A DNA stretch of 64,000 nt, taken from Rotaria sp. Silwood1 (lineage: Eukaryota > Rotifera > Eurotatoria > Philodinida > Philodinidae). The notes below the pieces were generated by a model, which saw nothing but the letters and a program-made list of their open reading frames with translations, searched no databases and was not told where the DNA came from. Positions 11,939 to 24,100 of the stretch are shown piece after piece. The number at the start of each line of letters is the position of its first letter. Position 1 is the stretch's first letter. The DNA is taken from assembly GCA_905250075.1 (NCBI GenBank), contig CAJNOP010000234.1:193723-257722 (forward strand). The letters run 5' to 3'. The position numbers and the translations under genes are program-made.

Positions 11939-12479
11939 GCTGTAATGAAAAATATTAAAGATAAGTATACGCAAGTTTTTTCGTAAATAATTATTGGCAA
12001 TGGTGATTTAACTGCTCATGCGTTTCTTTTTTTTCGTTCTTTATCAATTAAGCAAAAAGATATGTATGACCATGTAATTATTTAATCATCAGAAGGCATA
12101 AAAAATGAAGCAATTTACATTTTTTATTAGAGAAATGTATATGTCACAATTGACACGGGAACTTAATTGAGTTTGAAATGCATGCGGATAGTATGAGTGA
12201 TGTGATAATTAGTAGTTGTTTATTATTGTGCTCAACTTTTGTAATGATAATAATTCTAAATTATTGATTCAGTTTTTATGATTTTATATTATTTGAAAAA
12301 TACTTGCTTATAGTTATACCGCTTTGCTTTAATTATATAAATTATTTATTTGTTTTTGTGTCAAGCTAATTTAAAAAAAAACAAATATTTCGTATTCAAA
12401 AGTTTAATCTTACATTGATAAACTTCCTAACAATAAGCGTTATATTACCAATTGTTCGATTCAAATTTTAATAACGAAT
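11939..12479. other. Upstream region of the ABCB gene
   Basis: AT-rich sequence with no coding region supported. Presumably contains the ABCB promoter and 5' untranslated region, but no specific motif can be called. Confidence 0.4.
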
Positions 12480-12891
12480 TTAATGATAACATACATTTAA
12501 CCAACTATTCAATGTCTTCATCTCCCATTTACTTCAGGTGGACAACTATTAGGATCAACAAAGGAAATAAATAAGCATATTTACCATGCGTAGCAATACC
12601 ATTTTGATGGAACTTTTATCTGAAATGTTTCAAAGATAAATAGAAAAATTTGATATTTAAGACTTTATCAAGTTCAAGAAGAAGAATCGGTTGGCATAAA
12701 AATATTTCACGGGCGTAATGTATATTTATTTGAATCTTATTTTCTTTAAATCTAATGTTTTCTATTTTTGGATACTGACTAATTTCTAATAACTGTTCTA
12801 TGATCGCATCAATCAAAGATGAAAATGCAGTTAAACTGACAAATATATGATATCAACAGAACTTTTACCGCACTAGACGATCCGTCAACAT
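12480..12891 (-). pseudogene. Decayed protein phosphatase 1 catalytic-subunit-like sequence
   Basis: Reading down the minus strand, a possible start at 12891 (MLTDRLVR) is followed after a candidate intron by SLIDAIIEQLLEISQYPK, IRFKENKIQ and YAREIFLCQPILLLELDK. This follows the N-terminal region of PP1 catalytic subunits (helical LLE segment, then the very conserved REIFLSQPILLEL block), with one extra Leu. The metal-binding GDIHGQ motif that should follow is not present in any frame; short out-of-frame scraps (VLLRM; CPPEVNG) resemble the next PP1 segment. With the catalytic core lost, this is a pseudogene or a very divergent fragment. It lies about 450 bases downstream of the Cdc37-like pseudogene on the same strand. 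Confidence 0.5.
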
Positions 12892-13319
12892 AGCCTTCAA
12901 AATGAGCTGCATTAATATTTGATAAGATGACACAGAGGCGTATGTAGATTTCAATTGAATAAGCAGCACACAAAAATCAAGTAATCAACTAAATAACTGA
13001 CTGAAATTGGTATAAAATGTTATGATAATCATATTTCTTTAGTATCATTGGTGCCATTATTTTTAGAAAAATAGTTTTAGACAAATATATATATATAATA
13101 ATTTATAAAATGAACTATGTGCAGTCAATGGTCAATGCACGACTTGTATTACGAAATGTTTCACTCGTTCATCAATTTTTTTACACAGTTCTAATAAAAC
13201 TGTATGATGAGACTCCTTTTTTTATTAACTTGAACTTTCTTGATATGAAAAAAGTGTTAGCTTATTATAAAAAGGCATAATTAAAATATGTGTTTAGAGT
13301 TCAATTTTGTAGTTACCGA

Positions 13320-15056
13320 ACGCGTGATTTTCCACATCTCTTGTAGTTTTTTCTGTATCCTTTTTTGTTTCTTTTTGTAAGATCGCTTTCTGCATCTTTT
13401 GCATTTGCTATGTATAAACGCGATTTAATACAAAAATCACCATAACGGCAAACTTCTTCTTCAGACATTGTTTACATAATTTGTTGTAATTTTGCAAAAT
13501 CACGTAATTCATAACATTTTTGTAATTCCAAAAAAGAATCAAAAGTAGAATAAACAGTCGTCAGTATTTTTTTACCTTTGGTAATGATTCCATAACTTCA
13601 ATTTGATCTAAACTAGCTGGATATAAACGTTTTCCCGTTCCTCGTAAGAAAACATTATGTTTATTGATTGTTTTTGACTTGAATAAATTTACTTAGTACG
13701 AAGAATCTCAAACTAGGATCCAACAATCGGTTCATGTTGGAAGACACGGGGTCGAACAGAATGCTGCTCTTTTTACTTGTTATATGTATAAAAACTAACA
13801 GACCATAAGATACTCAAGAAATTTTGTCTTGTTCACAGTTTACAAAAATTTTATTTAAATTGAAAAATTTTCGTTTTTAATCATTGGTAATGTGCACCAA
13901 CAAAAAAAAGTTACAGAAAACAAGAAAGAAAAATCAACAAAAGACAAATTATTGTCAAATTTTATAACAACAGTTTCATAAACGACAAAAGACAAAGAAT
14001 TATCCTCATACTATATTTGTATTTAAAAAGTTGTAGTTGTTGTTTACGAACCACGACCAGAAGAAAAAGATTGTGTCGGTTGTCTTTTACGATTTTATTT
14101 ACGTTCATACTATTAAAAAATCAACTTATTTTGGTCGAACCAATTTCTCATATGACTATTCGTATTGATAATTAACTACGCGATATTTCGTACCAATAAT
14201 TTTAAAAAAAGAAATTTAGAGTTGACGAATTAAAAATTCGAACAAATTTTCAGCACATGGTATGAAACATTTGAAATTTATTTTCTATTAGTTTCTGAGT
14301 ACACTGCGAGCCACCTAAAGCCTAATTGAAGATAACAGTTCTTTACGTGGAAAGATAATAGGAAAGTAATTTGTGTGCATAATCACCAATATTTATTTTT
14401 CGAATTTTTTAATAATTTAATGTTCTAAAATATTTAATAAAAAAGAGCTGTACTGTAGCCAAAAATAAATTGAAAGCTCAGTTTGAATATTAGTTAGTGT
14501 ATAAATAATGTCATTCATGATGTCAGATATCATCGGATACCATATATTCCTACTGTCGGACAATCTCGGGTTATTTAGGGTCCGATAGGATCTTGTCGGG
14601 CAATTTCGAACCGTGTATCTCTTTCTGTTATTTAACAAAATCTTTATTATTTTGTTGTGCACATTGGTGAACATGTCTTTGCAACGTACGAAGTTCATTC
14701 GAAAATCTTTGTTTATATGTTTTATCGATTATTGGTCTACATGGAATCTTTATTTTATTCCCAGTTAAAAAGTATTCAGTCTAACCGTCTAAAAATTTCT
14801 CGAACATATCATATTGGATCATCTATTAAAGCTTGAATTAATTCACCAATAAATTTAATAATCATTGCTTGACGAGTAAGACGTTTCATATCAGCAAAGT
14901 TCAAAAAATATTTTTGTTTTAATAAATTGTAAATAAAAAATAAACATATTTACGTCTTGCATTTCTTGATCTATAGGTGAAGCGATTAAATCATCGTATG
15001 TTTCATTATAAATCAACTTTGGATGTTTTTCAAGAAACTTTTGAAAACTATAATTA
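13320..15056 (-). pseudogene. Decayed Cdc37 (Hsp90 co-chaperone)-like gene, 5' end lost in an assembly gap
   Basis: Fragments follow the order of Cdc37 down the minus strand. At 14959-15056: FLEKHPKLIYNETYDDLI, like the helical core. At about 14820-14900: DMKRLTRQAMIIKFIGELIQ. At about 14640-14740: TYKQRFSNELRTLQRHV. At about 13575-13650: YPASLDQIEVMESLPK. At about 13360-13540: ELQKCYELRDFAKLQ then MSEEEVCRYGDFCIKS, as in the Cdc37 C-terminal domain. The blocks lie in different frames with stops between them; at one joint a good donor (GTAAATATG) has no matching acceptor, and about 900 bases of unrelated sequence separate the middle and C-terminal blocks. Cdc37 normally delivers kinases to Hsp90; this copy cannot do so. 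Confidence 0.65.
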
Positions 15057-15066
15057 NNNNNNNNNN
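15057..15066. other. Assembly gap (10 N)
   Basis: Run of N. The sequence immediately right of it is a CA-rich patch (CCACACACCCACACACCGAC) unrelated to the Cdc37-like coding on its left, so contiguity across the gap is not assured. Confidence 0.98.
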
Positions 15067-16673
15067 GGTCATCTACATCCATATCCACACACCCACACAC
15101 CGACATCCACCAACTAGCTACTTCCAATAGCCAAAGTTGATTGAATCAATTGCAATCGATGTACTTAACAAGTAGGCACGATAAATGCTGTACCCTCGAT
15201 CAACTTAAATGTGATCTGTTCTTATCCATCCATCCATAATGCCTTGCGCTTGTATGCGAACGTCAACAATTTCATGATTCAATCGAAGAGTATAAATTTA
15301 AAATCCCGACTTCTATTGAAATCTCATAAAGCCAAAAACAAAAAAATCCAAGAAAATCACGTTGACATGTCTGAATGATCTGTAAGGCGGGTCTGCAAAA
15401 AGTGCTAAATTTTCTCCCTTAAGTCACTGTTGATTATAACGAACTTCAAAACGAATGTAGTAAACAATCATCGATCTGTATTTTTAAACGTTTTTCCAAC
15501 CGATTTCATTGTTCAAGCACGACAGAAAGCAAAAGGTTTTAAGTGAATTTATCTAAACAGCATGGATTGTTTGAGTGTATATTAGAAGAACTTGATCTTT
15601 TTTCGCATAATCCACACATTATACTCTATTGACTTGAAGCTCATTTAGACAAGTGATCAAAAACTTGTGGTCTATTATTAAGTAAACATTGACTGATCGA
15701 AGTTGAGTTTTTTCTACGGAGAAAAGCCTAAGCTACATCCTGAAATCATAACCCAACTGACCATCCGATAAGCAGTTTGATACGTCAACTTAAGATTACC
15801 GAAGACAATGAATTTTCAAACAGATTCCTTAGGTTCTCACTTTTCGATAGGTTAGTTAAAAAGCTGAGTTTTCGACTGGTCGAAATGAATTTGATCGAAA
15901 TAAACATTCGAACATAGGTACATACGATTAAAATTCGTCCAACATCGAAATTAAATATAAGCTAACAGTTTTCGAAAACTAAAAAGAAACTTTTTAATCG
16001 AATAAAACATCTTTTGTATGTGTCCAGCTACAGGAAAAGATTTTTTTAGAGTCTCAAATGTCACTTAAGAAAAAAATTCGTTATGGCTGTGCTTTTCGTC
16101 AAAAATGTTTATGAATTCCTCTCTAGTTATTTTTCATTAGTTACTGTTAAATATTTTTTTAGAAAATCATGAAATTAAGACAATTATGTGTCGAACATAA
16201 ATCATCCTACTGAGGTAGCCGAATAAAATAGACATTTGTGAATCGCTTTTTGAAGACATTTCATGACTTCAAAACTAACCTCATCACTTGAAACTATTAT
16301 TTTGGTAGGCTTACTTCTACTGGAGCACTCGATAATTTGTTTCCAATATGTTTCTTTACTCTAGCACTCGAAATTTCCATGAGTATCGAGGAATTTAAGC
16401 TGAGAATCAGAGCAGAATGAACAAAAAATATATGTAAATTACAAATATTTGGATGCTCGTCGCACCCATCGAATGCTTTTTTAAAGTCTTCTCTACTGGT
16501 TCTTATTGTTATGATTTACAAAAAGTTTTCTGTTAGATTCTTATCAAAATTAATTGTAGCTGATTAACGCTTAGGAACCAAATTGATGAAAATCATGTAT
16601 GTGCTGATTTTTTTGCTTGTTTTTTTTTTAACATGAGCATGGATCTCACAGAAGTAGGAATGTTTAAAATTCG
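15067..16673. other. Intergenic DNA, no gene seen
   Basis: Starts with a CA/GT-rich simple patch, then unique AT-rich sequence. No open segment with splice signals or a family motif was found on either strand. Confidence 0.5.
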
Positions 16674-18187
16674 CTATTGGACTGATTCATTTGCTGCATT
16701 CAAGTCATTAATATCAAGCACTTGCTCTTCACCACTTTCCCATGGGTGAGATTTCTCCGCCGGCCATCGAAGTACAAGCAAATCGACTGCAGATGCAAAT
16801 TCTTCAGGTGAATTTTCGTCGGGTATTGGTTGGAGTATAAAATATTCTGAATCATTTGTGTTCGAAAACGCACTCTTCGAGAGTTCAGTAGCCATTTGAC
16901 AATCTTGGTATGTCAAAATCGAATAATGGCGTATTAGTTGTTCAAAAAATGGATAGAGTGATGGTGACGATTGTGGTGAGTCAGGTTCTGTTGCTTCTTT
17001 AACAATGGTTTCTACTTGTGCTTCTTTTTCAGGATCGAGTGTTAGTGTCACTAAATCGTGGAAAATTTTGGCATGCTGCGATAATTGATCCATTAGTTGT
17101 GACACAGTTTTCATCTCGTCTATCTTTGTTTGCTTCTGTTTCTCGTGTACTGCAACAACTTTTGACACGGCAATACCCGATAGGCCACTGAGAAGTTTTC
17201 CGCTTACACTACCGATTACACCACCGATAACTGAGCCAAGAATGGGTACAGGAATTAGAACAGTTCCGACAATAGTACCTGCAGTTCCTCCGATGACCTC
17301 AACAAGTATACATATTTTATGTGACTTTTTTTTCTATAATAAAAATAATGACCTACAGTGCCGCATGCTGATGTGATTCTAAGTACGACATATTTTTTGA
17401 AAGCCATCTCACTCAAGCCACCTTGTCGTCGTTGACTTTCTTTTCTTTTTATATCGATGAATGTTGAAATACTCTCGACACTCGTAAGAACTACACCCGA
17501 TCCAACGGCACCAAGAAATTTGCCAAGATTTTGCATACCAACAACAGCTATATCTTTAACAAGTAGTGCAGTAGGATCAACAATTAAAAGTGTAGCGGCT
17601 TTTTCTTTAACAAAATTACGAAATCGGATAATTTGTTCTGAATAGGAATCACCTGTTCGACACCATCGTGCCCAATGTTCGCAATTATTACTAAATAATG
17701 AATAGCCACGTTTTCCAAGATTGGTAATAGCTCGTTCAAGAGTTTCTTCATTCGAAAAACATTCTATATCATCATAGTGATGTAAATAAATTTCTTCACT
17801 ATCACTATCCATTTTTAAATCCCATTCACTTTCAACAACTTCAGCAAGATATAATGAACCTTTAACCAATGAATTCCATACATTTGCTGCTGTATTGTAA
17901 TAATGTATAATACGAAGATGATTGGTACTAGCTTCACGTACAATACCATGGTGTGCATAGTAGAAATCACTTCTATAAAAACTGACATGATCGCCAGGTT
18001 TGAGTTGAGAAACATCGGTAATTTTTTCTCTGCGTGTACTTTTCAAACGCTTCTCATGACGTGTAAAAGTTTTTGTAGCCTCTAAATAAAATTAGACATT
18101 TTATCGAAGATAAGAACTTATACGAGTACAAAACTTACCAATGGACTCTTTTTTTAGTTCAGATACCATATGATATGTGTCCGACAT
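16674..18187 (-). CDS. LRAT/H-rev107-type (NlpC/P60-like) domain protein with glycine-rich hydrophobic segment
   Basis: Three exons. Exon 1 starts at 18187 (MSDTYHMVSELKKESI); exon 2 carries the LRAT domain; a short intron (about 17298-17362) precedes exon 3, which ends at 16674. The domain begins LKPGDHVSFYRSDFYYAHHG, providing the catalytic His, and continues to the cysteine motif NNCEHWARWCRTG, the NCEHF-type active site of LRAT acyltransferases and phospholipases. After it comes a long region rich in Ala/Val/Gly with a glycine-zipper-like run VIGGTAGTIVGTV...GSVIGG across the exon 2/3 joint, probably membrane-inserting, then a charged helical tail of about 160 residues. The family transfers or hydrolyses acyl chains of lipids at membranes; the substrate here is unknown. 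Total about 480 residues, longer than the 160-230 residues usual for vertebrate H-rev107 proteins. Confidence 0.85.
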
Positions 18188-19090
18188 AGTCTGTGTTCGT
18201 CTACAACGAGTTTCAGTGAGAGGGAAGTTATTTTTTCAATGCCACAGTGTTTCTTTGCCGCTTTACTTTACACTTAGTGCTTGTGTAAGAAAAAGAACAT
18301 ATACATATACGTATATTTTTTTAAATGCTCGTGTAATTGATGTCAGAACAGAAAAGAGCGACAGAAAAAAAATCTTTTGCAATCGTTTTTTAACGAGACG
18401 TCAATAATGATTTCTTTCTTCTTCTACTTTCCAATCATTATAATCGAAAGAGAGTGAATAACAAATGTTTGATGTTTAATGTTCCTTTTCTTCTAGACTT
18501 TGTTTCGAAAAACAAGCGGGCGCAATAGCAGTAGTTCTTGTTTAACTTTTTTTCAACGATTAAAATAACAAATTTTATTTGCTTAGAATATTAACATATT
18601 TCGATACGGAGCTTTATCTTATTCCCAGTATTTATGAAAAATGTTTAAAACAGAAAAAACTAAGTGTAACTAAAATATAAGGAGCCATCGCTAACGAATC
18701 ATGCTTGAAAAGTAAATAAGAAGATCATTACCATTAGTTTCATATTAGTAATAGTTGTAAGTATGACGTGACAATCTATTATCTAGAAACAGATTCAAAT
18801 CTAGAAATTCCTTAGAAAAGAATCCAGAATATTTTTACTTTTTAAAGGCTCTAATAAAACGAATTTCGTTTTTCATAGATGCTTTATTCTATCTCAATGT
18901 TCAGTTATTGTCAAAAAAACAAAGAGTTTCACTGTATGGTGAAATGCGTATAAAGCAAATTATAAAATAATAAATATCTTTATTGTCAATCGACTTGTTA
19001 CAACCAAACATGTGTTTTGCTTCTTCTCTCATTTTTCTAGCCTCGAGTCAGCGGAACAACCCTCTATTATGCTGCATTACACATTAGTAC
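18188..19090. other. Intergenic region upstream of the LRAT gene
   Basis: AT-rich with no supported coding region. It should contain the LRAT promoter; no motif can be named. Confidence 0.45.
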
Positions 19091-19499
19091 CCGAGATGAG
19101 CACAGGACAAGATTTTCTGTCCTGCTAGCTATCTCGGTCCTGACGGGCGGCAGGACAGGACAAAAATTAAAATCTTCTCCTGTTCTGTTTTTGTCCTGCT
19201 AATTTTTCTGTATTGGCGGGCATCAGGACAAGACGTCACAATTTCTGCCGTTTTCACAGGTTGTAAAATGCCCATAGTGAGAATTTTACTTTTAATTTCA
19301 TTGTACAAAGCAAATATCACCAATTAATATTCTCTAACTAATGGATTTTATACTATTTTCAAGAAAAAAAAAATATTAGAGATGAATACAGGACAAGGGT
19401 TTTTTACCTGTTCTGTTCTCTCCTGCTAACTTTTCTGTCCTGGCGGGCGGCAGGACAGAATAAAAATAAAAATCTCGTCCTGTCCTGTGCTCATCTCTG
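19091..19499. mobile_element. hAT-type MITE with 8-bp TSD
   Basis: Left end CCGAGATGAGCACAGGAC (19091-19108) and right end (19482-19499), reverse complement CAGAGATGAGCACAGGAC, differ at one position. Flanks are the direct repeat ATTAGTAC at 19083-19090 and 19500-19507. The CAGAG start and 8-bp duplication match hAT elements. Inside, GC-rich units such as GGCGGGCGGCAGGACAG alternate with TTTTGTCC-type blocks and recur in both orientations, giving strong foldback. About 409 bp, no coding capacity. Confidence 0.8.
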
Positions 19500-19507
19500 A
19501 TTAGTAC

Positions 19508-21104
19508 ATACAAAAAAGATATTCGTTTTATCGTAGAATATAAAGTTCGTACGTTTTTATAATCATTGCTCAATGTAATGTTTGTCTTCATGTCACATGT
19601 TTGTTTATATCACCATTGGTATACTGACAATTTTCGGTTCTAGCTACTCTCAAATTCGAATTATTTATTAGAAAGAATGTAAATAAATGGAGAAAAAAAT
19701 AGTTGTAGAATACATTTTACTAATCAAAATTTATCTCATAACCGGAATAGATCTGAGTTGTGTGACTATTACATATGAATCAATTCTATCAGTTTTAACA
19801 GACATCAAAAATATTCACTCGTTTCAATGCAACACTTTCAAGAAAAACCATCTTGAATTTCGAAGTCAAACGAAACGAAATTATAGTCAACTTGAATTTA
19901 AAATTAGTGATAAACTGTTGAGGATTTTGCCGCTGATCGATCAGGAAAGAAAGACGAATTTGTTGGGATCGAATTAAAAACAGTTTGTAGTACTATTCGA
20001 GATCGTCTTTGTTTCAACATGACTGATTGTCGAATATTTTTTTCATATTCACAATAAATATCCATATTAATGTGTTGATGGTTTATTAAGTACAGCTATT
20101 AATTTTAATATTTACAATATCTATGTAAAGAGTCAGTGAATAGATGTATGTGAAACTAATAATACGACATAATCTAGTTGTGTACATAAACTGCTTTTTT
20201 TGTACTAGTAAAAATCATATTAAATTGATAGTAGATTGGTTAAATAGAAAAGATATAATATTGTAGAAAAACTTAACTTATAATTGATAAGTAAAAATTT
20301 GAATGCTTTCTGGGTTTTTATTATGTATCCTAATAATTGTTTGGACGCAAAATCAATGATGTTTATATCAAAGTAACAATAGGACATGATCCCAAATTGA
20401 ACATACTATGTATTTATGGCAGTCCAAATACGGTGTCGACAGATTCATTCTTTCTGAGATGCCGTTTGTTTTATTACACACATGTGACACTTGTTTGTGA
20501 AATTTGTAAACTAAATCCCAATCATTGATGATGAAAAATTATTGAATTTCATTGTTACAAATATAATATTTAGAGTTATCTTAAAGTTATATTTGTGCAA
20601 ATTAAATTAAGATATCTCAGTTACTATGAGATGCGATCAAGAAGACTTTTGCCACTATCGGACGACTTCTATCATTCTTTGCCATATCTATCTTGTCTCA
20701 TTTTTTTAGGCACAGCACATATCTTTGTGTTAAACTAAATTTTTTTTTAAAACAAAATCTTTGTCTTTTATTTTTTCACTTGACATATTTTTTTGTTATA
20801 CCAATATTTTTTGCATAAATAAACGCACAGCACATCAATTGAAACAGTTCATATATATATATATATATGTATACGTATTTTTATGTACACTACTAACCCA
20901 AAAAAAAAACAACAAAATCAATCAAATGCGCAAGCATATCAATCAATTTAAAGTGCGTAAATTAACAATTAATTCAGAAAAAAAAATCTAACGGAGAAAT
21001 ATAAACTGTACAAACAAACAATAGGCTAGGATTGAATCAAACACAAAAATATATATATATATATGTTTACTGTTATATGATAAATATTTATTCATACAAT
21101 AATT
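19508..21104. other. Intergenic DNA with TA microsatellites
   Basis: No supported gene. Includes (TA)n runs near 20853-20870 and 21047-21064 and poly-A/T tracts. An open stretch at 19687-19977 encodes nothing recognisable and has no splice partners. The USP gene's 3' untranslated region is expected at the right edge. Confidence 0.45.
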
Positions 21105-24100
21105 TTATCGTAATATCGTTGTATGATAAACCACATTACTTTCGGGTTCATCATTAGAATATCGATAATTATTAAAACGACTCCATGGACTTAGTATTTC
21201 TTTATTAGAATCATTTAATGATTCTGATGATGGAATCGTATTGAATATTTGTTGTCTGACAGATGGTATTGGTTGAGAAATAATTTGTGTTTCATTTTTT
21301 GATAGACGTGTTCGTGGCATTGGACATGGCACTCGTGAACAATCATCTTCAGATGTTGATGATGATGATAATGGTGTTAATAATCTTCGTGGTAATGGTA
21401 ATGGTGGTTGAAGAGTACAATGAATTTTTTTATTTTCTATTGGAGATAAAGGATTAAAATTTAAATGTTGATCGAATTCATTAACAATCGAATCAATTTG
21501 TTCTTGTTGGGATGATAGAGATTTTGAAATAGATTGTGAACTTGGCGATGGTAGTGTATTACGACGTTTATAAAATAAAATATATGCATCTGGTGTACAT
21601 ACACGTGATGGATCTAATTCCGAAACAAGATGATCATCATAACAAAACCATTTGTTTGTTATTGGATTTTTACAATAAGCTAAAATATAGAGAAATAGTA
21701 GGTAAAATCATAAATTTGGTTTTAGAAATGAAACTTTTTTTGTTTTACTGAATTTTTCTATATACAAAAAAAAAAAATGCTCTATCAGAGTATTAAGAAA
21801 AGTAGAAGTTACTCAATTTTGTTTTCTCTCACATTGGCATAATTTGTGTTCTCATCTTATTTCTTCAACAAGGCTTTTTTTTTTAATTATTGTAAGAAAA
21901 AAAAACATTTTATTGTTCTGACCATATGAAAGAGTGGTCTTCATAATTTCATGATCGACTAGGACAACAGTATATTTTGGTCTTAGAATAATTAAGAAAA
22001 CCTCACCAAAATTTGATTTAGTAAGAAAAAACTTTTCGTAGTCAATCATATTTTAGCAGAGACTTTTGATTATCCATTCGACACAGTCTTATCATGGTTT
22101 ATCTAAAACTACTTATTTTCGTAAAATAGGATTTCTTTAGTAAGATAACTTAGTGAAGACGCTAATCAGCTGTTCTATACTTCTGCCATGATTTCATATG
22201 AAAATCTCACCAGTATAATGTCCATTTGACATACTACCACGATGATTACAAACTGCAAAAAGATCATATAATCCATATTGTCTTTCATCTTGATTTTCAA
22301 TAGATTCATCTTGTTCATCATCTATTAAACTTTCATTTTCTCCATCATCAGTTAAATTTCTTGTTGTTGATAAAAATCGTTTTATATTAAGATTATCAAG
22401 TGGAAATTGTACTGGATATGTTAATTTTGAATTTGAAATTTTTGTTTGACAAAAACGTTTTAAATGTATTATTAAAACATATGGTGTTGTCCAAATTTTT
22501 AAATGTTTTACTGTACCATTTTCTTTACGACGACAATGTGTACACATCCATGCATCATCCTAAAAATAAATAATTATATTTCAGAAAAAAAATCCAAAAA
22601 AAAATTTTTATTTCTTATTATTTCATACATAATTTAAACTTTCCGATTGTGTAAATAAAGAAAAACAATCTGCTAATGAAATTAATGATGATGATGGTTG
22701 ATGTAATGTTGCACGTGCTTGTGCAACTGATTGATGAATATCTGGTTTATCATCACCATAAGGCCATTTAGATAAAAATTCTCCAACAAATTTTTCATGC
22801 CAATTAGCATAGACTTGAATATGTGATGGTCCTATACCAGGTCCATCATAAGCATCAAGAATCTCAAGAATTTTTTCAAGATAAAGTGGCCATTGTACAT
22901 CATGAGAAATAGAATATTCTTGTTTTAATGTACCAAATAATGTTGATTGATATTGATCAATAAGTGTTAATTGAAAAACAACATAATCTTGAGCATATTC
23001 CATAACTTCATCACGTATTAATGAACGTTGAGCTTTTATTATTGATAATTGTAATGTACGATAATTTGATTGACGAGGAACACGAACAACTGAAACAAAA
23101 AAAAATTTTTTTATTTTATTTTTAAATTCATATAAAAAAATATTCTAGATTTTAATTTTTTTTACCAATTGGTGCACCAAATCTTTCCGTTCGACCAGTA
23201 TTATATCGTACACGATTCAGAACAAGTAAATTAATATAAGATAAAGATGAATTTTCTGTCGATGATGTTATATGTTCAATACTTTCTGAATTTGATGACG
23301 GAAATTGTATTGCATAAACATCATGTGTAAGACGACTAATTGGTTCTGTATCATGAAAAACTTGAGAAAAACCATTATGTTGTTGAATTTCAATAAGAAC
23401 AAGCTAAATTAAAGAGAAAAACTATTAATGCAATTTCTATGAAATTAAAATTTGAAACATGATGTGACTAAACATAGAGAAATTGTTATATTTTATCTAT
23501 TTTCAAACATATTTCTTCACTTTTATCCTTGATTGTGACGCAAGGAACATTGTTAGGAATGTCTATCACGGTGAGTGTTCCTGGTATGATATCATTTTCA
23601 GATTCGACTTGATAATTAATGAGATGTCAATTTAATACATGGAAAAGATAATGAATTGTCAAAAAAAAGTGAACATACACAGCATTTATATATATAGGGT
23701 GTTCGAAAAGTCATTAAAGTTAGAAAAATTTGAATATCTCCATTATGGCTCTAGCAAACCAGCTGATTTTTTTTTACCGAAGATAGAGGTATGTTGAAAC
23801 TCCAAATCTATACGGACAAGGTTAGAGAGAAGCTTTGTTAAGAATATTGTTTTTTTTTCCTATCTGTGAAAAAGTAAAATTTTCTTATTAAGGTCAATAG
23901 TAATACTTAACAAAGGTTCTCAATAATTTTGTCCGTATGGATTTGGAATGTGAAGTGAACATGTCTCTATCCTTGGTAAAAAAAAATGAGTCCCTTTGGT
24001 CGAGCCGTAATGAAGATATTCAAATTTTTCTAACTTTAATGACTTTTCGGACAACCTATATATTCTACTCAATATGTATATTTTTAGCGCGTTCGTTTTA

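Noticed and set aside
19687..19977. 96-residue plus-strand open frame starting MEKKIVVEYILL
   Set aside because: No recognisable family, no splice partner and composition like surrounding AT-rich DNA; kept only as a remark.
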